Assembly (NCBI GenBank): GCA_946480055.1
Contig: CAMLID010000043.1
Span: 1-27,257 of the forward strand
Length of the DNA stretch: 27,257 bases
Direction: 5' to 3'
Source: an uncultured Lysobacter sp.
GTDB taxonomy: Bacteria > Pseudomonadota > Gammaproteobacteria > Xanthomonadales > Xanthomonadaceae
How positions within the stretch are numbered: position 1 is the stretch's first letter; every line of letters begins with the position of its first letter. The notes beneath the pieces are model-generated. The model was not told the DNA's origin, ran no database searches, and saw only the letters and a program-made list of their open reading frames with translations. Made by a program: the position numbers and the translations under genes. Shown here piece after piece: positions 1 through 8,301 of the stretch.

Positions 1-571
1 CCATCGCCATGTTCATCGCCGACGACTTGCGGATGCCGACGTAGCACAGCCAGGTCAGCAGCAGCACGATCGCGGCCGCGGGCAGGTTGGCGATCGCGCC
101 GGTCGGGCGCAGCTGCGCGTCCAGCGGCGCGCTGACCAGGGCCTGCGGCAGGTGTATGCCGAAATGGTCGAGCAGGCTGAGGAAGTAACCGGTCCAACTG
201 ACCGCGACCGCCGAGGCCGAGACCCCGTATTCCAGGACCAGCATCCAGCCGATGAACCATGCCGCCAGTTCGCCCAGGGTGGCGTAGGTGTAGGAATAGG
301 CGCTGCCGGACACCGGCACCATCGCCGCGAACTCGGCGTAGGCCAGGGCACAGAAAGTGCAGCAGATCGCCGCCAGCACGAACGACAGCATGATCGCCGG
401 ACCGGCGTGGTCGGCCGCGGCCTGGCCGGTGATCACGAAGATGCCGCCGCCGATCACCGCGCCGATGCCCAGCGCGGTCAGGCCCCAGGGGCCGAGCGTG
501 CGGTGCAGGCTCAGGCCTTCGGCATCGGCGTGCGCGGCGAGCGGGTGTTTGGTTGCCCAGAGTTGTTTCAT
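1..571 (-). CDS. APC-family amino acid permease, N-terminal part (partial)
   Basis: This is the first 190 codons of an inner-membrane amino acid/polyamine/organocation permease; the gene runs off the left edge. The start ATG at 569-571 is preceded by an AGGAAGA ribosome-binding site. The protein begins MKQLWATKHPL. The conserved first-helix motif GIGAVIGGGIFVITG breaks the helix around the substrate site and is followed by further hydrophobic helices and the family segment PVSGSAYSYTYATLGE. Family knowledge says such proteins are proton-coupled amino acid symporters with about 12 helices; the substrate cannot be read from sequence. It is clearly a paralogue of the next permease upstream (700-2184), with the same segments in the same order, so a tandem duplication is likely. 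The two genes share a strand and are separated by about 130 bases that contain a hairpin. Confidence 0.9.
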   Translation of the reverse strand, partial: MKQLWATKHPLAAHADAEGLSLHRTLGPWGLTALGIGAVIGGGIFVITGQAAADHAGPAIMLSFVLAAICCTFCALAYAEFAAMVPVSGSAYSYTYATLGELAAWFIGWMLVLEYGVSASAVAVSWTGYFLSLLDHFGIHLPQALVSAPLDAQLRPTGAIANLPAAAIVLLLTWLCYVGIRKSSAMNMAM

Positions 572-642
572 CGGTTCTTCCTGGCGCCGGGCCGTGGCCG
601 GTCCGGTGCGATCGAGCGGGCCCGCGCGGGGCCGGAAACGGT

Positions 643-685
643 CAAGGCCGGCGGGAGCACTGGTTAGGAGCCCCCGCCGGCCTTG
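643..685 (-). terminator. 13-bp perfect inverted repeat between the two permeases
   Basis: The arms CAAGGCCGGCGGG (643-655) and CCCGCCGGCCTTG (673-685) are perfectly complementary around a 17-base loop. The hairpin starts 15 bases past the stop of the permease at 700-2184. Its position fits a terminator or attenuator between the paralogues, but no U-tract follows on the minus strand, so Rho-independent termination is not certain. Confidence 0.5.
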
Positions 686-699
686 CGAATCGCGCTAGG

Positions 700-2184
700 T
701 CAGGCCGCCTTGCGCAGCTTGCTGTTGCGGTAACCGTAGATCATGTAGATCACCATGCCGATCGCGGTCCAGCCGAGCATCAGGCGCCAATGCTCGGAGA
801 AGGCCTGCCAGAACAGGAACAGGCAGGCGATCGCGCCCAGCGGGCAGACGATGATCGCCAGCGGCACCTTGAACGGACGCGGCAGGTCGGGGCGGGTGTA
901 GCGCAGCACGAGCACGCCGACGCAGACCGTGGCGAACGCCAGCAGGGTGCCCATCGAGACCAGCTCGCCGAGCACGTCGATCGGGAACAGGCCGGCCAGG
1001 GTGCAGGCGAAGATGCCGACGATGATGGTGCCGATGTACGGGGTCTGGTGCTTCGGATGGACCTTGGCGAACATCTTCGGGATCAGGCCGTCCTGCGACA
1101 TCGTGAAGAAGATGCGCGGCTGGCCCATCAGCATGACCAGGATCACCGAGGACAGGCCGGCGAGCGCGCCGATCACCACGATGAAGCGCAGCCAGTTCAG
1201 CGCCGGGTAGTTGCTGAGCGCGGTCGCGACCGGTTCGGGCGTGTTGAGGGTGCGGAAGTCGGCGATGCCGGTCAGGGTCAGCGACACCAGGATGTACAGG
1301 ATGGTGCAGATGAACAGCGAACCCAGGATGCCGATCGGCATGTCGCGCTGCGGGTTCTTGGCCTCGCCGGCGGCGGTGGAGACCGCGTCGAAGCCGATGT
1401 AGGAGAAGAACACGATCGCCGAGGCGCGGGCGATGCCGTCCCAGCCGAACTTGCCGGGGCCTTCGTTCTCGGGGATGAACGGAGTCCAGTTGTCGGCGCT
1501 GATGTACTTCACCGCGAAGGCGAGGAACAGCAGGATCACGACCAGCTTGATGGTCACGATGATCGAGTTGACGAAGGCCGACTGGGTCACGCCGACGTAG
1601 CACAGGCCGCTGAGCGCGGCGACGATGCAGACCGCGGGCAGGTTGATGAAGGTGCCGGTGGCCTGGATGCTGCCGTTGACGAAGGTGTACGGCGCCGAGG
1701 CCAGGGCCTTGGGCAAGGCGAGGTCGGTGCCTGTCCAGCCGCCTATCAACTGCAATAGTTCGCTGAAGTAGCCGGACCAGCCGACCGACACCGTCGAGGC
1801 CGCGAACAGGTACTCCAGCACCAGGTTCCAGCCGATGAACCAGGCCACGAATTCGCCCAGGGTGGCGTAGGAATAAGAGTAGGCGCTGCCCGAGACCGGC
1901 AGCATCGCCGCGAATTCGGCGTAGCACAGACCGGCCAGGGCGCAGGCGAAGCCGGCGAGGATGAAGCTGATCACCACTGCCGGGCCGGCGTGCTGCGCCG
2001 CAGCCTGGCCGGTGAGGACGAAGATACCGGCGCCGATCACACCGCCGATGCCCAGCATCACCAAGTGTTTCGAAGTCAGTGCGCGTTTCAGCGAGGCTTC
2101 GCCCTGAAGACTGCCGTGGGTTTCCCCGGCGTCTACGTGCGGCGCGGCTTGCACCGGCTTGGTGATGAATAGGCCCTTAGACAT
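700..2184 (-). CDS. APC-family cationic/neutral amino acid permease
   Basis: A full-length inner-membrane amino acid permease of 494 residues. The chosen start is the ATG at 2182-2184 (MSKGLFITKPVQ), with GGGGA upstream; an open extension of 26 codons further upstream has arginine-rich, non-membrane character and was not used. The first helix has GIGGVIGAGIFVLTG at about residues 44-58, the family's unwound substrate-binding segment. About 12 hydrophobic helices follow, and the segment GFDAVSTAAGEAKNPQRDMP is typical of the CAT/YhdG-like group. The short cytoplasmic C-terminus ends YGYRNSKLRKAA. It lies directly upstream of its truncated paralogue and is divergent from the Nudix gene, sharing a 171-base upstream region with it. 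The transported amino acid is unknown. Confidence 0.93.
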   Translation of the reverse strand: MSKGLFITKPVQAAPHVDAGETHGSLQGEASLKRALTSKHLVMLGIGGVIGAGIFVLTGQAAAQHAGPAVVISFILAGFACALAGLCYAEFAAMLPVSGSAYSYSYATLGEFVAWFIGWNLVLEYLFAASTVSVGWSGYFSELLQLIGGWTGTDLALPKALASAPYTFVNGSIQATGTFINLPAVCIVAALSGLCYVGVTQSAFVNSIIVTIKLVVILLFLAFAVKYISADNWTPFIPENEGPGKFGWDGIARASAIVFFSYIGFDAVSTAAGEAKNPQRDMPIGILGSLFICTILYILVSLTLTGIADFRTLNTPEPVATALSNYPALNWLRFIVVIGALAGLSSVILVMLMGQPRIFFTMSQDGLIPKMFAKVHPKHQTPYIGTIIVGIFACTLAGLFPIDVLGELVSMGTLLAFATVCVGVLVLRYTRPDLPRPFKVPLAIIVCPLGAIACLFLFWQAFSEHWRLMLGWTAIGMVIYMIYGYRNSKLRKAA

Positions 2185-2355
2185 CAGTATCCCCAGATGG
2201 TGAGAGGTCGGCCGCCCGTACAAACGGCACGACCGGCGTATGGCGCAACGGCGGGCCACCATAACCCAGCGGGGAAAGGAGCGGCAAGCGGGACAAAGTC
2301 ATGGTCTTTCCCGGCATAATCCGCCTCCGAATCAAGCCGCAGTGCAGCATTTGGG

Positions 2356-2916
2356 ATGCTTGTGAGACATTCAGACCCCGACGCCGAGCTACGTTCCAAT
2401 CTCGTCGACTATGCGCGGCTCTGGCCCGACGAGGCCGAGCGCGTCCAGCCCTTCCTCGACTTGCTCGACGATGCCCAGGATCCGTTCCGGCGCGAACGCC
2501 TGGAAGGCCACTTCACCGGCGGCTGCTGGCTGGTCGACCGCACCGGCGAACGCGTGCTGCTGACCCACCACCGCAAGCTCGAGCGCTGGTTGCAACTGGG
2601 CGGCCACGCCGACGGCGACCGCGACCTGGCGCGGGTGACCCTGCGCGAGGCCGAAGAGGAGTCCGGGCTGACCGACTTGAGCGTGGAGCCGCAGCCATTC
2701 GATCTGGACCGGCACTGGATACCCGAGCGTCGCGACGTGCCAGGGCATTGGCATTACGACGTGCGCTACGTGGTGCGCGCCAACGGCAGCGAGGCCTATG
2801 TGGTCAGCGACGAGTCGCTGGACCTGGCTTGGCGCCGTATCGACGAACTGCTGGACGACCCGCACGGCGACGAGTCGATGCAGCGGATGGCGAGGAAGTG
2901 GTTGGCGCGGAAGTAG
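2356..2916 (+). CDS. Nudix hydrolase
   Basis: A 186-residue soluble Nudix-family pyrophosphohydrolase. The Nudix box lies at about residues 76-98: GHADGD, then REAEEESGL, with the RExxEE core that binds Mg2+. The upstream Glu of the consensus is replaced by Arg (GGHADGDRDLARVTLRE), which I recall as common in the GGHADGD subgroup. The substrate, some nucleoside diphosphate linked to a moiety X, cannot be assigned. The N-terminal 50 residues are acidic and helical, as in longer Nudix proteins of this type. The start is the ATG at 2356; the preceding ribosome site is weak. The gene stands alone on the plus strand, divergent from the permease, with a CATAAT hexamer about 35 bases upstream of the ATG as a possible -10 element. 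Confidence 0.9.
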   Translation: MLVRHSDPDAELRSNLVDYARLWPDEAERVQPFLDLLDDAQDPFRRERLEGHFTGGCWLVDRTGERVLLTHHRKLERWLQLGGHADGDRDLARVTLREAEEESGLTDLSVEPQPFDLDRHWIPERRDVPGHWHYDVRYVVRANGSEAYVVSDESLDLAWRRIDELLDDPHGDESMQRMARKWLARK

Positions 2917-2958
2917 TCGGCGCCGTCGCGCCGCCGCATTCCGGCAGCCGATCGCGCA

Positions 2959-3042
2959 CGTAGGATGCGGTGAGCCTAAGGCGAACCGCATCGCCGCGCC
3001 GACTTGGAGACGGCGACGGTGCGGTTATCACCGCACCCTACG
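2959..3042. repeat. Intergenic inverted repeat of the CGTAGGaTGCGGTGA type
   Basis: CGTAGGATGCGGTGA at the left end is mirrored by TCACCGCACCCTACG at the right end, with one mismatch; a second motif, GCGAACCGCAT, lies inside. The element fills most of the 179 bases between the Nudix gene and the convergent phospholipase gene. It looks like a dispersed REP-like palindromic element that could also act as a bidirectional terminator. The REP assignment is from pattern only. Confidence 0.6.
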
Positions 3043-3095
3043 GCCAGCGCAGGCGCGTCGCTCGCTCCCCACTCCTGCGCTCGCTCCTGTTCCTC

Positions 3096-5177
3096 TCAAC
3101 CCGCCCCGATCGCCGGATCGCTGACGCTCGGACGTCCGGTTTCCATATGACCGGCGAAGCGACGCAGGTAAGTGCTGTCGTGGTCCGAACTCAGGCTCAG
3201 GTCGTACCAATGCGCACTGGCGGCCAGCGGCCAGCTGTCGTCGATCGTGGCACCGGGCGCGAGCGGATAGCTGCGCGGCGCTGCGCTGCTGTAGTGGTTG
3301 GGACGCAGCGTGAGCCGACAGGCACCGGTGCCCGAATTGGTGAAGCGCAGCAGCAGACGGTCGTTGGCCAGGTCGTACTCGACGCGCAGTTCGGGATTGG
3401 CGCCGCCGTTGGCGCTGGCCTTGAGCAGATCGCCCTGGAAGCTGCGCAGGAAACCGTTCGGGCCGTGCGCGCTGAGGTCGTACTTGCCCTGGGTGTAGGC
3501 CTTGGCGCTCCAGTAATCCGACAACTGGGTACCCGGCGTAAGCGTGTAGTACCACGGGCCATCGCTGCGATTGCGCGCGTAGACATTGAAACCGGCGCCG
3601 GCGATGCCGCTGTTGGCAAAATCCAACCAGTAGCGTCCGCTCGACGTTTCGATGCGGCCGTGCACATGCAGTTGGTACGGCAACGCACGTGCCGGGCGCT
3701 GGCCCGGTTCCTGGCGCGGCATCTTCGGTTGCTTGGGCGCGCTGGGCACCGGCAGCTTGCAGGATTGGTCGGCGCGGCTCATATGCTCGCGGGTGTCCGG
3801 CAGCGCCGGCCAGACCGGATCGGCACCGGCGAAATCCAGGGTGGTGCTGAGGTCGCCGGCGACTGCGCGGCGCCAGGCGCTGATGTTGGGCTCGGCGACG
3901 CCGAAGCGCGCCTCCAGGAAACGCAGCACGGAGGTGTGGTCGAACACTTGCGAGTTGACCCAGCCGCCCTTGCTCCACGGCGAGATCACGAACATAGGCA
4001 CGCGCACGCCCAGACCCACCGGTATGCCGTTGTAGTTTTCGGTCGCGGTGTCGACGGTGCTCTTGCCCAGTTCCGGTTTGATCGGCGGCAGCGGCGGCGG
4101 TACGTGGTCGAAGAAGCCGCCGTTCTCGTCGTAGTTGATGATGAACACGGTCTTGGACCAGACCTCGGGATTGGCGACCAGCGCCTCCAGCAGACGCGCG
4201 CTCAGCGATTCGCCGTAGGCCGGGGTCGCGGCCGGGTGTTCGCTCATGATGTAAGGCGGCACGATCCACGACACCGCCGGCAGGGTGCCCTCGCGCACGT
4301 CCTTGGCGAAGGCGGCGACCAGGTGCTCGCCGCGCGAACTCGCGGCGTTGGCGGCGGTGGAGCCTTCCACCCAGGCGCGCCCGCGCTTGTACAGCTCCGA
4401 GTTGCGGTCCAGGTTGCGGAAGTTCGCGAACGACTGCAGCGAGTTGTCGCCGTAGTTGTCGTACTCCTGGTACACGCGCCAGCCGATGCCGGCGTTCTGC
4501 AGGCGCTCGGCGTAGGTGGTCCAGCGGTGACCGACGAAGCTGGCCTTGTCCTTGGCCATGTCCGAGGTCCAGTTGCCGTCGTCGGCGTTGTTCACCGCCT
4601 GCGCGCCGAGGTCGCCCACGGTCATGCCGCTGGTGCCGGTGAACAGGTGCATGCGGTTGGGATTGGTCGGGCCGTGGTGCGAGCAGTAGTAGGCGTCGCA
4701 GACGGTGAAGGCGTCGGCGAGCGCGTAGTAGTAGGGCAGGTCGGCGCGGGTGAAGTGGCCCATGCACATCGGGCCCTTGGTCGCGATCCAGGCGTTGTAG
4801 TCCTTCCAGCGCGCGTGCGAGCCCTTCCAACTGTGGTCGATGTCGGCCAGGCATTGCGAGGCGGTGCTGTCGGTGCTGAGCCGGAACGGCAGCACCGCCT
4901 GTCCGCCGCTCTTGGGCTGACGCCAGACCGGATCGCCGTTGGGCAGCGAGATCGGGCGCGGGTCGTCGAAGCCGCGCACACCGCGCAGGCCGCCGAGGTA
5001 ATGGTCGAAGGAGCGGTTCTCCTGCATCAGGATCACCACGTGCTGCACGTCCTGGATCGTGCCGGTGACGCGCGCGGCGGGCGTGGCCAGCGCGGCGCGA
5101 ATGCCCGGCGGCAGCATCGCCAGAGTGGCGGCGGCGCCGGCGAACTTGAGGAAATCGCGACGGGTGTCGGAGACCAT
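3096..5177 (-). CDS. Phosphocholine-specific phospholipase C, Tat-exported
   Basis: A 693-residue exported phospholipase C of the non-haemolytic PlcN/acid phosphatase-like superfamily, expected to release phosphocholine from phosphatidylcholine or sphingomyelin. The N-terminus carries a twin-arginine signal, RRDFLKF at residues 6-12, followed by an Ala-rich hydrophobic stretch, so it is exported folded. Catalytic-domain motifs are ENRSFDHYLG (53-62), HHGPTNPNRM (167-176), YDENGGFFDH (349-358) and FDHTSVLRFLE (412-422). E53/N54 and D350/E351 are the expected metal and phosphate ligands. Two C-terminal beta domains of the DUF756 type sit at about 500-585 and 595-680, the usual architecture and length. 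The start ATG has AAGGAA upstream. It appears to be monocistronic, converging on the Nudix gene across a palindromic repeat. Confidence 0.95.
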   Translation of the reverse strand: MVSDTRRDFLKFAGAAATLAMLPPGIRAALATPAARVTGTIQDVQHVVILMQENRSFDHYLGGLRGVRGFDDPRPISLPNGDPVWRQPKSGGQAVLPFRLSTDSTASQCLADIDHSWKGSHARWKDYNAWIATKGPMCMGHFTRADLPYYYALADAFTVCDAYYCSHHGPTNPNRMHLFTGTSGMTVGDLGAQAVNNADDGNWTSDMAKDKASFVGHRWTTYAERLQNAGIGWRVYQEYDNYGDNSLQSFANFRNLDRNSELYKRGRAWVEGSTAANAASSRGEHLVAAFAKDVREGTLPAVSWIVPPYIMSEHPAATPAYGESLSARLLEALVANPEVWSKTVFIINYDENGGFFDHVPPPLPPIKPELGKSTVDTATENYNGIPVGLGVRVPMFVISPWSKGGWVNSQVFDHTSVLRFLEARFGVAEPNISAWRRAVAGDLSTTLDFAGADPVWPALPDTREHMSRADQSCKLPVPSAPKQPKMPRQEPGQRPARALPYQLHVHGRIETSSGRYWLDFANSGIAGAGFNVYARNRSDGPWYYTLTPGTQLSDYWSAKAYTQGKYDLSAHGPNGFLRSFQGDLLKASANGGANPELRVEYDLANDRLLLRFTNSGTGACRLTLRPNHYSSAAPRSYPLAPGATIDDSWPLAASAHWYDLSLSSDHDSTYLRRFAGHMETGRPSVSDPAIGAG

Positions 5178-5256
5178 GGGCGTTCCTTGCGAGCGGTGAT
5201 GCGGGGGAACGCGCGATGCTGGCCGAGGATGGTTGCAGCGGTGTGGCAGCCCGCGC

Positions 5257-5652
5257 TCAGGGCCCGTAATTGCGTTCCAGTTCCGACAGTAGCGCCGCGA
5301 CCGTAGGCATGTTCCGGTAACGGCGTCGCAGTTCGGCCAGGCGGCGGTCGTTGCCCGTGCAGGCGCTGCGTACGCCGTCCTCTATTTCCTTGCGGCGCTG
5401 GCGGTCGGCAGCGCTATCGCCTTCGGCGGGCTCGCCGCGCCAATGCTCGCATTCGTCGTAGCGCTCCAGGAACGCGCGTACCTCGTGCGGCTGTTCGCAC
5501 CAGTTGGGGTACTGCTCCGGCGGCTCGCACAGCGAACGCTCTCGCGGGCTGAGGGTGCCGTTCGGCCGCGGATCGTCGAGCTTGGGTTCGCGCGCCTGGG
5601 CAGCAGTGGTGAGAAGGGCGACTGTCAGCAGTACGGCGCTACGGCGATGCAT
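5257..5652 (-). CDS. Small exported protein with four cysteines, unknown function
   Basis: I do not recognise this 131-residue protein. It has a clear Sec signal peptide (residues 1-20, hydrophobic LLTVALLTTA, cut after AQA). The mature part is about 110 residues, charged and apparently helical, with cysteines at 42, 52, 68 and 98 that could form two periplasmic disulphides. An AAGGAAC ribosome site lies upstream of the ATG. It sits upstream of the phospholipase gene on the same strand with an 80-base gap, so it could be cotranscribed with the phospholipase. No catalytic motif is visible. Confidence 0.75.
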   Translation of the reverse strand: MHRRSAVLLTVALLTTAAQAREPKLDDPRPNGTLSPRERSLCEPPEQYPNWCEQPHEVRAFLERYDECEHWRGEPAEGDSAADRQRRKEIEDGVRSACTGNDRRLAELRRRYRNMPTVAALLSELERNYGP

Positions 5653-5836
5653 GGATCGTTCCTTGAGCCGGGGCGGTGAAGGCGTGCTCAGAGTAAGCCT
5701 GGAGCGCCGCCTTGCGACAGCGGGCAGGCGAGGAACATCGTCCGAGTGGCCATGCAGCGTGTTCTGCGCCTAACGTTCGTCGGCAGCGAGGCGCCATCGA
5801 TACGGTCCGCGGATCGGCGCAACGACGTAGCTGGGC

Positions 5837-6301
5837 TTAGCCGGCGTCCAGCCAACGCGTCATCAAGCGCCGCGGGTGCGCGTGGTAACCGGCGCGTTCG
5901 TAGATCCCACGCGCATGCTCGTTGTCGTCGTTGACCTCCAGCCGCAGCGCCAGCAGGCCTTCGGCGCGGCACAGCGCTTCGGCTTCGGCCAGGGCGCGCT
6001 TGGCCAGCCCCGCGCCGCGATGGGCGGGCAGCACGAACAGTTCGTCGAGCAGGCCGTAGCGGCCGCCGAACTCCAGACTGAAGCAGAAGCCGATCGCGAG
6101 ATGGCCGGCGATTTCGCCCTCGCGCACGATCAGACGCAAGCGGCCCGCGTTCGGATCGGCGATCAGCACCGCCAGCGCCGCACGCAGCGCCGGCTCGTTC
6201 CAGGGCAGGTGCTCCTCGGCGTAAAACTCGCGCAGTACCGGTAGCAGGCGCGGCAGGTCGGCCTCGGTCGCTGGAGCGAAGCTGTAGTCGGTCTGGTTCA
6301 T
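5837..6301 (-). CDS. GNAT-family N-acetyltransferase
   Basis: A 154-residue cytoplasmic acetyltransferase that would transfer an acetyl group from acetyl-CoA to an unknown amine. Motif A, the pyrophosphate-binding loop, is visible as LFVLPAHRGAGLAKRAL at about 88-104 (R/Q-x-x-G-x-G/A form). The terminal beta-strand region LRLEVNDDNEHARGIYERAGY matches the family's motif B, with the usual Asn and Tyr. The length is normal for a single GNAT domain. The ribosome site before the ATG is weak. It lies 54 bases downstream of a small membrane-protein gene on the same strand and may be cotranscribed with it. The substrate cannot be predicted. Confidence 0.9.
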   Translation of the reverse strand: MNQTDYSFAPATEADLPRLLPVLREFYAEEHLPWNEPALRAALAVLIADPNAGRLRLIVREGEIAGHLAIGFCFSLEFGGRYGLLDELFVLPAHRGAGLAKRALAEAEALCRAEGLLALRLEVNDDNEHARGIYERAGYHAHPRRLMTRWLDAG

Positions 6302-6355
6302 CGTCCGGTCGTTCGACGGGCGGCCACAGGAAATACTCGCACCAGCCGCTGGTCG

Positions 6356-6721
6356 TCAGGCACGATCGCGGCGTCCGGCAAGGAACAGCGGCAGCAGAGC
6401 CAAGGCGAGCGCGGCGCCGTTGACGGCGAACCAGATGGCCTCGTCGTTGATGCTGGACGAGTCGATGCACGTAGCGATGATGCCGAGCACCGGCGGTACC
6501 GAGGCGAGGGCGGCATGCCAGCCGGCCAGCTTGCGCGAGCGGTATAGCTTGCACAGCGCGAAGACGAGCGTGAGCAGCGAGTTCAGGGCCGCCAGCAGCA
6601 TTACCAATACGGTCGTCATTCCGGAGAGGAATCCGCTGTAGTCGCTGGCATACGCAGGCGAACAAGCCATCAGGGTCGCTGCGAATACGAGGACGCGAGA
6701 CGGATGCGTCTGCGGCGTCAT
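6356..6721 (-). CDS. Small inner-membrane protein, unknown function
   Basis: I do not recognise this protein of 121 residues. The chosen start is the ATG at 6719-6721 (MTPQTHPSRVLV); an open extension further upstream is Pro/Arg-rich and unlikely to be translated. Residues 9-25 form a signal-peptide-like segment ending AYA, followed by three hydrophobic stretches at about 32-56, 66-86 and 96-114, then a short basic tail GRRDRA. The first stretch after the signal is rich in Leu and Val. There is no known domain motif. It lies between efpL and the GNAT gene on the same strand. A role in the envelope is the most that can be inferred. Confidence 0.6.
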   Translation of the reverse strand: MTPQTHPSRVLVFAATLMACSPAYASDYSGFLSGMTTVLVMLLAALNSLLTLVFALCKLYRSRKLAGWHAALASVPPVLGIIATCIDSSSINDEAIWFAVNGAALALALLPLFLAGRRDRA

Positions 6722-6833
6722 CCGGGACGAGCCGGGCGCGTGGCGCCCATGAGGGATCGGCGACAGACGCGATCGGGTCGCGTCCGTCGCCGGTGCGGGA
6801 GCTCGGTCGGTCCGAGGGCCCACTACGCCCCGA

Positions 6834-7400
6834 TCAGTCCGCGCGGCCGGCGAACTCGCCGGTAACGGTGTTCACCAGCACGCGTTCGCCGTTGACGATG
6901 TACTCCGGCACCATGATCTCGATGCCGGTCGAGAGCTTGGCCGGCTTCGGGCGCTTGGTGGCGGTGCCGCCCTTGAGTTCCGGCGGGGTCTCGATGACTT
7001 CCAGGGTCACGCTGGCCGGCAGCTGGATGGCGACCGGCTGGTCGTCGATGATCTGCACGTAGCAGCCCGACAGGTCGTCGACGATGTAGCCGGCGGCGTC
7101 GCCGATCACGTCGGCGTCGAGCGTGTACGGGGTGTAGTCCTCGTCGTCGAGGAAGACGAAAGCGTCGCCGTCCTTGTACGAGTAGGTCACCTGGCGGCGG
7201 CTGAGTTCGACTTCCTTGAGCTCGTCGTCGCCGCCGACGCTGAGGTCGAGCTTGGTGCCGCCGGGGACCGAGTACATGGTGAATCGGAACTTCACGTTAC
7301 CGCCACGACCCTGCGGCGAGCTGCGCTCGATATCGCGGATCTGATAGACGGTGTTGTTGTGTTCGATCACGTTACCTTTCTTGACGTCGTAGGCTTTCAT
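6834..7400 (-). CDS. efpL: Elongation factor P-like protein EfpL (YeiP)
   Basis: A 188-residue EF-P paralogue that would bind the ribosome near the peptidyl site and relieve stalling at difficult, often proline-containing sequences. It has the three-domain EF-P layout: an N-terminal KOW-like domain (1-65), then two OB domains ending in [25 protein letters not shown]. The tip loop, SSPQGRGG, carries Arg at position 32 in place of the lysine modified in canonical EF-P. That, and a YeiP-like C-terminus, places it in the EfpL subfamily rather than among lysylated or rhamnosylated EF-Ps. The start ATG follows GGAACG. It is downstream of the SDR gene, separated by an inverted repeat. Confidence 0.9.
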   Translation of the reverse strand: MKAYDVKKGNVIEHNNTVYQIRDIERSSPQGRGGNVKFRFTMYSVPGGTKLDLSVGGDDELKEVELSRRQVTYSYKDGDAFVFLDDEDYTPYTLDADVIGDAAGYIVDDLSGCYVQIIDDQPVAIQLPASVTLEVIETPPELKGGTATKRPKPAKLSTGIEIMVPEYIVNGERVLVNTVTGEFAGRAD

Positions 7401-7427
7401 TGCGTGCGTTCCGATAGAGGGGTTGCT

Positions 7428-7480
7428 GTGGGAGCGGCGTCATTCGCGGCTGGAAGCATCGCGACTTACGGCGCTCCCAC
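7428..7480. repeat. GTGGGAGCG intergenic inverted repeat
   Basis: GTGGGAGCG (7428-7436) pairs with CGCTCCCAC (7472-7480) around a 35-base centre that contains CGCGGC and CGCGAC. It lies between the SDR stop and the efpL start. I recall this sequence type as a dispersed palindrome in Xanthomonadaceae and pseudomonads. It may attenuate readthrough from the SDR gene into efpL. Confidence 0.55.
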
Positions 7481-7499
7481 GGGGAGCAGGAGGAGAGGC

Positions 7500-8270
7500 T
7501 TACTTCGGCGCCAGGCGGGTAGCGCCGTCGAGACGGATGGTCTCGCCGTTGAGGTAGCGGTTGCCGAGGATGTAGGCGACCAGGTCCGCGAACTCTTCCG
7601 GACGGCCCAGGCGCGAGGGGAACGGGATCGAGGCGCTCAGCGACTGCTGCACCGACTCGGGCATGCCGTCGACCATCGGGGTCCAGAAGATGCCCGGCGC
7701 GATGGTCATCACGCGGATGCCGAAGCGCGACAGTTCGCGCGCCATCGGCAGAGTCATGCCGACCACACCGCCCTTGGACGCAGAGTAGGCGGCCTGGCCG
7801 ATCTGGCCCTCGAAGGCGGCGACCGAGGCGGTGTTGACGATCACGCCGCGCTCGCCGTCGTCGCCGGCTTCGTTGTGCTGCATCAGATTGGCGGCGGCCT
7901 TGGCGACGTTGAAGCTGCCGACCAGGTTGACCATGACCGTGCTCTGGAACTGCGCCAACGGCATCGGCGCGTCCTTGCCCAGCACGCGGCCGGCGCCGAG
8001 GATGCCGGCGCAGTTGATCGCGACGTTGAGCCCGCCGAGGAAGTCCCGGGCGGCGGCGACGTTGGCGACCACGCCGGCTTCGTCGCTGACGTCGGTGCGG
8101 AAGTAGCGCGCCTTGGCGTCGCCGAACTGGGCGACCGCGGCCGCGCCCTTGTCGTCGTTGAGGTCGAACAGGGCGACCTTGCCGCCGTTGGCGACCAGGT
8201 GCTGGGCGACGGCGAGGCCGAGGCCGGAGACGCCGCCGGTGACGATGGCGCGCACGGAGTCGAGTTGCAT
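7500..8270 (-). CDS. SDR dehydrogenase, 3-hydroxyacyl-CoA dehydrogenase type 2-like
   Basis: A 256-residue NAD-dependent short-chain dehydrogenase. The start used is MQLDSVRAIVTGG at 8268-8270, because the family begins just before the cofactor strand; the open frame upstream of it overlaps the amidohydrolase gene. Motifs: TGGVSGLG (11-18, nucleotide binding), NCAG (86-89), S149 in NTAS, and catalytic YSASK with Y162 and K166. The C-terminal GIFWTPMVDGMPESV and PSRLGRPEEFADLV segments resemble HSD10-type enzymes that oxidise 3-hydroxy-2-methylbutyryl-CoA in isoleucine breakdown. That substrate fits the nearby leucine-degradation block but is inferred from family resemblance. It ends 99 bases before efpL, and the amidohydrolase gene lies 31 bases upstream. 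Confidence 0.88.
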   Translation of the reverse strand: MQLDSVRAIVTGGVSGLGLAVAQHLVANGGKVALFDLNDDKGAAAVAQFGDAKARYFRTDVSDEAGVVANVAAARDFLGGLNVAINCAGILGAGRVLGKDAPMPLAQFQSTVMVNLVGSFNVAKAAANLMQHNEAGDDGERGVIVNTASVAAFEGQIGQAAYSASKGGVVGMTLPMARELSRFGIRVMTIAPGIFWTPMVDGMPESVQQSLSASIPFPSRLGRPEEFADLVAYILGNRYLNGETIRLDGATRLAPK

Positions 8271-8301
8271 AGGAAGGTCCGGGTCGGGGAAACCGGCGAT
8301 T

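Noticed and set aside
2185..2262. A 26-residue N-terminal extension of the permease at 700-2184.
   Set aside because: The extension is Arg-rich and unlike permease N-termini. The internal ATG has a GGGGA site and gives the usual length.
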